From: CAZXVU01 sp964644465
GTDB lineage: Bacteria > Chlamydiota > Chlamydiia > Chlamydiales > SM23-39
NCBI GenBank assembly: GCA_964644465.1
Contig: CAZXVU010000038.1
Span: 1 to 16,965 of the forward strand
Length of the DNA: 16,965 nt
Reading direction: 5' to 3'
Part shown: positions 13,432 through 16,965 of the stretch, in pieces
How positions within the stretch are numbered: position 1 is the stretch's first letter
How the letters are laid out: every line of letters starts with the position of its first letter
Notes under the pieces: generated by a model
Seen by the model: only the letters and a program-made list of their open reading frames with translations
Database searches by the model: none
What the model was told of the DNA's origin: nothing
Made by a program: the position numbers and the translations under genes

Positions 13432-14453
13432 ATAGTTCTTAGGATTTTTAAAGCGGCATCGGCGACTTCTTGAGATCCTATCTGCAAAAAGCAGAAAGGG
13501 CTTTTGCATTTCCGTTTCAAACAAGGATCGCAACTGGGGCGTTTTGAGATTGCGATGGTATTTTTTGCTTTGTGGGGGCCGCAAAGGCGGGGATCTGTCG
13601 AACAGTAAATCGCTACAGTGGGCCGATTGAGGGCGCAAGCGAGATGAACAGGGCCTGTATCATTGCAAATCAGAAGATCCATTTGTTCGAGAAGAGCTGC
13701 GAACGTTCGGAGAGAAGTGTTCGTCTCATAGAGATGCGCGCCTGGAATTTTATGAGCGATTTCTTCCATGAGCGGCTTTTCAGAGTTGTTGCCGGTGATG
13801 AGGATTTCACACGGAATGGCTTCTTTGATACGGAGGCCTGTTTCTATAAAATTTTCTGCGGGCCACCGTTTGAAACCATCTTTTGATCCAGGATGGATGA
13901 CAATCCAGGGACCCTTTGATCTCGGAGGCAAACGCTCTTCGGGTTTGAGAAAGAAGGAGAGTGTTTGAGCGGAGGTCTTTGTTCCTATTTTCTCAGTCAC
14001 TTTTAAACGGCGCACAATCTCATGCTGAAAATCATTCGGCAGCGGATCTGTGAGGAGGGAATCGAGTCCTTTATTGATTCCTGCTGTACCAATGATGCGC
14101 GAGGCTCCGAGAAGGGAGCAGAGAGGAAGAACAAGGCGCTGCGAAGCATGGAAAAGGAGGATTGTATCGAAACGCTCTTTGTAAAGTTCTTTTCTTTGGG
14201 AAAAAAAACCTTTGAGGAGATGGAGCTGATCGATGTGGGGATTGTTATTTAAGATCTCCATTCCAATCGGACTGGTCAGAACGGCGATGTAGGCCTCTGG
14301 AAAAGTGCGGCGGATATTTTCGATAGCGGGAGTGGCCCACAGGGTGTCGCCGAGAGCTGTTGTTGCGACAATCAAAATCCGTTTCGAGTCGGGATGTTTA
14401 GGAATAAACGGACGCGCGATCTGGATCGCTTTTTTGAGAAAATAATTCTTCAT
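13428..14453 (-). CDS. Family 9 glycosyltransferase (heptosyltransferase-type)
   Basis: It encodes 341 residues in a two-domain GT-B layout. Motifs: VATTALGDTLWATPAI (29-44, the GD loop of ADP-heptose:LPS heptosyltransferases), IHPGSKDGFKRWP (186-198) and CNDTGPVHLACAL (263-275, the donor-binding DTGPxHLA signature). A Cys set at 308, 311, 316 and 321 follows, as in many GT9 proteins. It probably adds a heptose or similar sugar to LPS core at the inner face of the membrane. The exact donor and acceptor are unknown, and environmental chlamydiae vary greatly in LPS. The ATG overlaps the carB TGA as ATGA, so it is translationally coupled to carB; no metabolic reason is obvious beyond shared expression. 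Confidence 0.88.
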   Translation of the reverse strand: MKNYFLKKAIQIARPFIPKHPDSKRILIVATTALGDTLWATPAIENIRRTFPEAYIAVLTSPIGMEILNNNPHIDQLHLLKGFFSQRKELYKERFDTILLFHASQRLVLPLCSLLGASRIIGTAGINKGLDSLLTDPLPNDFQHEIVRRLKVTEKIGTKTSAQTLSFFLKPEERLPPRSKGPWIVIHPGSKDGFKRWPAENFIETGLRIKEAIPCEILITGNNSEKPLMEEIAHKIPGAHLYETNTSLRTFAALLEQMDLLICNDTGPVHLACALNRPTVAIYCSTDPRLCGPHKAKNTIAISKRPSCDPCLKRKCKSPFCFLQIGSQEVADAALKILRTI

Positions 14454-16965
14454 AAAGATGCCATTTCCCGCCAGGAATGGACGGGGAGATCTTCGGGATT
14501 GAGCTCAGAGAGGCACTGAAGAAATACTTGCGCGAGCTGCAAATTTGTAATGAGAGGAATATGGTGGTCGATCGCAAGGCGGCGGATCTTGAATCCTGCC
14601 GTATTTTTATCGGTGGCAGTCCGAGGAATATTGATGATGAGATCGATTTTCTGATGCGTTAATAGAGTGGCGATATTGGGCTCATATTTTTCTCCCACTT
14701 TATATACGGATACAGATCCGATTCCATGCTCGGAAAGATAGTCATGGGTCCCTTCAGTTGCGTAAAGGTCCCAGCCTTGTTCATCGAGGCTCATGAGTGT
14801 ATCTAACAATTTGACGCGATAATCGGCGCTAATGCTGACGAGGATTCTTTTGTTGCGAACTTGCTGCTCCGTAGAAATCCAAGAAGCAAAAAATGCGCTC
14901 AGATAATTTTCTCCGATATTGGCCACTTCTCCAGTAGAGGCCATTTCAACGTGGGCCACGGGATCTGCGCCTTTGAGACGTCGATAGGAAAATTGGGGCG
15001 TCTTGACTCCGACATAGTTGAGCTCAAGAGTTTCAAAGGTACGCGGCTTATATTTATTGACGAGGATTTCTGTGGCGATCTCGATGAAATTGGAGCGCGT
15101 TACTTTGGAGACGAAAGGGAAAGATCGGGAGGCGCGGACGTTGCATTCAATCACTTGGATCGCATTGTCCTTTGCAATGAATTGGATGTTGAAAGGACCT
15201 GTTATCTCGAGAGCTTTCACAATGGAACGGGTGATTTTTTTTGCGCGGCGGATCGTTTCTAGATAGAGCCGCTGAGGAGGCAAAACGATCGTCGCATCTC
15301 CGGAATGGACTCCTGCATTTTCCACATGTTCTGAAATGGCTGAAACAATGACCTCTCCTTGTTTCGCCACTCCATCGATTTCCAATTCTTTAGCATTTTC
15401 GATGAATTTTGAAATCACGATGGGATGGTCTGGAGAAACAATCGCTGCTTCTTTTAAATATTTTTCGAGCTCCTCTTCATTTTCGACGACGTTCATCGCG
15501 GCGCCTGAGAGTACATACGATGGGCGGATGAGAAGCGGATATCCATGGTGATAGGCAAAATCCTCCGCTTTTTTTAGCGATGTGACGCGCTGCCAAGGGG
15601 GCTGGTCGATCTGAAGATCCCTGAGGAGAGAAGAAAATGAATCGCGGTTCTCTGCTTTGTCGATGAAGGAAGCGGGTGTCCCCAGAATCGGATATCCTGC
15701 TTTATGGAGTGGATAAGAGAGGTTGTTGGCGATTTGGCCGCCCACGGAAACAATGATTCCGCGCGGATTTTCAAAATCGGAAATATCTTGGACCCGCTCG
15801 AAAGTGAGCTCTTCAAAATAGAGGCGGTCTGACTCATCGAAATCGGTAGAAACAGTCTCGGGATTTGAATTGATCAGCAAGACTTCGAAACCATGTTTTC
15901 TGAGGGTTCGAGCCGTATTGACTGCGCACCAGTCGAATTCGACAGAAGAGCCAATGCAATAGGGACCAGAGCCGAGGACGGCGATCGGTTTTTTCTTGGA
16001 AGGGACGATATCGTGCGCCATGGCTTGGTAGGTGGTATAGAGATAATTCGTTTGGGCGTCGAATTCTCCTGCTAGGGTGTCGATCTGCTTAATAAACGGA
16101 GTGATTTTTTCTTTGAGACGTAAATTGCGGATTTCTGTTTCGGTTTGTTTCTTGATCCGTGCGATGGAGGCATCGGAAAACCCAAATTCTTTGGCTTTGC
16201 GGAGCAAAAGAGGGGTCATTTTGCTTTTAGAAAAAGTCTCTTGGAAATTGGCCAGTTCTTTGAGCTGATGCAAGAACCAAGGATCGATATGGGAGAATTC
16301 CTGAGCCTCTTCAACAGATCCCCCATCTTGGAAATACGCATAGAGGGCAAAAAGGCGGCGGTCTGTCGGTTTTTTGATGTCTGTAAGGGGATTTTCGATC
16401 TCTTCTGCAGGATCGTCAATGCCGGTAGAGCCGATATTGAGCATCCGGATCCCTTTTTGCAAAGCTTCAGGGAAGGATCTGCCGATGGCCATCACCTCGC
16501 CGACGCTTTTCATTTCCGTGCCGATAGTCCGGTCAGCGCTTTTGAGCTTCAGCGTGTCCCAGCGGGGGATTTTGACCACGATGTAATCGAGGGCGGGTTC
16601 GAAAAAGGCTGTTGTCTTTCCTGTGATCGCATTGGAAACTTCATCGAGGCGGTATCCAAGGGCGAGCTTAGCCGCCACAAAAGCTAAGGGATAGCCAGTG
16701 GCTTTCGAGGCAAGGGCGCTAGAGCGGGAGAGGCGGGCGTTCATTTCGATAACGCGGTATTGGCTTGTTTTGGGATCTAGCGCGAATTGGACATTGCATT
16801 CTCCCTGAATGCGGAAATGGCGCGCGGCTTTGATCGCAACAGAGCGGAGAAGATGGTATTCATCATTATTGAGCGTTTGGGAGGGGGCGACCACTATGCT
16901 TTCGCCGGTGTGGATTCCCATCGGATCGAAATTTTCCATATTGCAGATCGTCAACGCTTGGTCTG
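14450..16965 (-). CDS. carB: Carbamoyl-phosphate synthase large chain (5' end outside window)
   Basis: About 837 residues are visible and the frame runs off the right edge; roughly 235 N-terminal residues are missing compared with the usual length near 1070. The visible part begins in the first ATP-grasp half (NMENFDPMGIHTGES, VIEMNARLSRSSALASKATG). It passes through the oligomerisation region and enters the second synthetase half (SSVEFDWCAVNTARTLRKHG, INSNPETVSTDFDESDRLYF, then VIECNVRASRSFPFVSK). It ends in the methylglyoxal-synthase-like allosteric domain (from about RILVSISADYR on). It makes carbamoyl phosphate from bicarbonate, ATP and ammonia delivered by CarA. No frameshift is seen. 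carA is absent from the window and would be expected to the right. Confidence 0.96.
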   Translation of the reverse strand, partial: DQALTICNMENFDPMGIHTGESIVVAPSQTLNNDEYHLLRSVAIKAARHFRIQGECNVQFALDPKTSQYRVIEMNARLSRSSALASKATGYPLAFVAAKLALGYRLDEVSNAITGKTTAFFEPALDYIVVKIPRWDTLKLKSADRTIGTEMKSVGEVMAIGRSFPEALQKGIRMLNIGSTGIDDPAEEIENPLTDIKKPTDRRLFALYAYFQDGGSVEEAQEFSHIDPWFLHQLKELANFQETFSKSKMTPLLLRKAKEFGFSDASIARIKKQTETEIRNLRLKEKITPFIKQIDTLAGEFDAQTNYLYTTYQAMAHDIVPSKKKPIAVLGSGPYCIGSSVEFDWCAVNTARTLRKHGFEVLLINSNPETVSTDFDESDRLYFEELTFERVQDISDFENPRGIIVSVGGQIANNLSYPLHKAGYPILGTPASFIDKAENRDSFSSLLRDLQIDQPPWQRVTSLKKAEDFAYHHGYPLLIRPSYVLSGAAMNVVENEEELEKYLKEAAIVSPDHPIVISKFIENAKELEIDGVAKQGEVIVSAISEHVENAGVHSGDATIVLPPQRLYLETIRRAKKITRSIVKALEITGPFNIQFIAKDNAIQVIECNVRASRSFPFVSKVTRSNFIEIATEILVNKYKPRTFETLELNYVGVKTPQFSYRRLKGADPVAHVEMASTGEVANIGENYLSAFFASWISTEQQVRNKRILVSISADYRVKLLDTLMSLDEQGWDLYATEGTHDYLSEHGIGSVSVYKVGEKYEPNIATLLTHQKIDLIINIPRTATDKNTAGFKIRRLAIDHHIPLITNLQLAQVFLQCLSELNPEDLPVHSWREMASL

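Overview
The window reads as a scaffold piece from an environmental (non-Chlamydiaceae) member of the Chlamydiae. The main evidence is the type III secretion block sctJ - uncharacterised gene - sctL - sctR - sctS - sctT, which has the same order and orientation as the Chlamydia trachomatis block CT559-CT564 as I recall it. Beside it lies a nearly full de novo pyrimidine operon, which the Chlamydiaceae lack. A Waddlia- or Criblamydia-like amoeba-associated relative is therefore the best guess; this is inference from gene content, not a database match. A run of exactly 100 N (4212-4311) marks an assembly gap.

Layout, left to right. 1-753 (+): C-terminal part of a single-pass membrane protein of unknown function, ending convergently inside sctT. 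710-5205 (-): sctJ, [gap], a CT560-position gene, sctL, sctR, sctS, sctT, tightly packed with ATGA stop/start overlaps. 5419-5766 (+): a small unknown protein with its own promoter. 5763-12168 (-): pyrB, pyrI, a 324-bp palindromic element, pyrC, pyrD, pyrE, pyrF and a family-2 glycosyltransferase. 12228-12938 (+): a heme-oxygenase-like protein. 13069-13431 (+): a CsbD-like protein with a charged tail. 13428-16965 (-): carB (5' end outside the window) followed by a family-9 (heptosyltransferase-type) glycosyltransferase.

How the genes work together. CarB makes carbamoyl phosphate; PyrB/PyrI, PyrC, PyrD, PyrE and PyrF carry it to UMP. Only carA is not seen and may lie beyond the right edge. PyrE and PyrF look like the two halves of eukaryotic UMP synthase, encoded by two genes overlapping by 8 bp. 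The glycosyltransferase genes behind carB and behind pyrF are read from the same strands and probably serve envelope glycan or LPS synthesis. The sct genes encode the inner-membrane ring lipoprotein, the export-gate proteins and the ATPase regulator of an injectisome.

The most unusual object is the element at 10435-10758. It has 14-bp perfect terminal inverted repeats and a 7-mer (CAGGATA) repeated on the left and in inverted orientation on the right, with most intervals filled by a different perfect hairpin. At its centre is a 73-nt segment that folds on paper into a cloverleaf of one 11-bp stem enclosing three perfect hairpins with almost no unpaired bases. It fills the pyrI-pyrC gap and its right end covers the pyrI stop codon.
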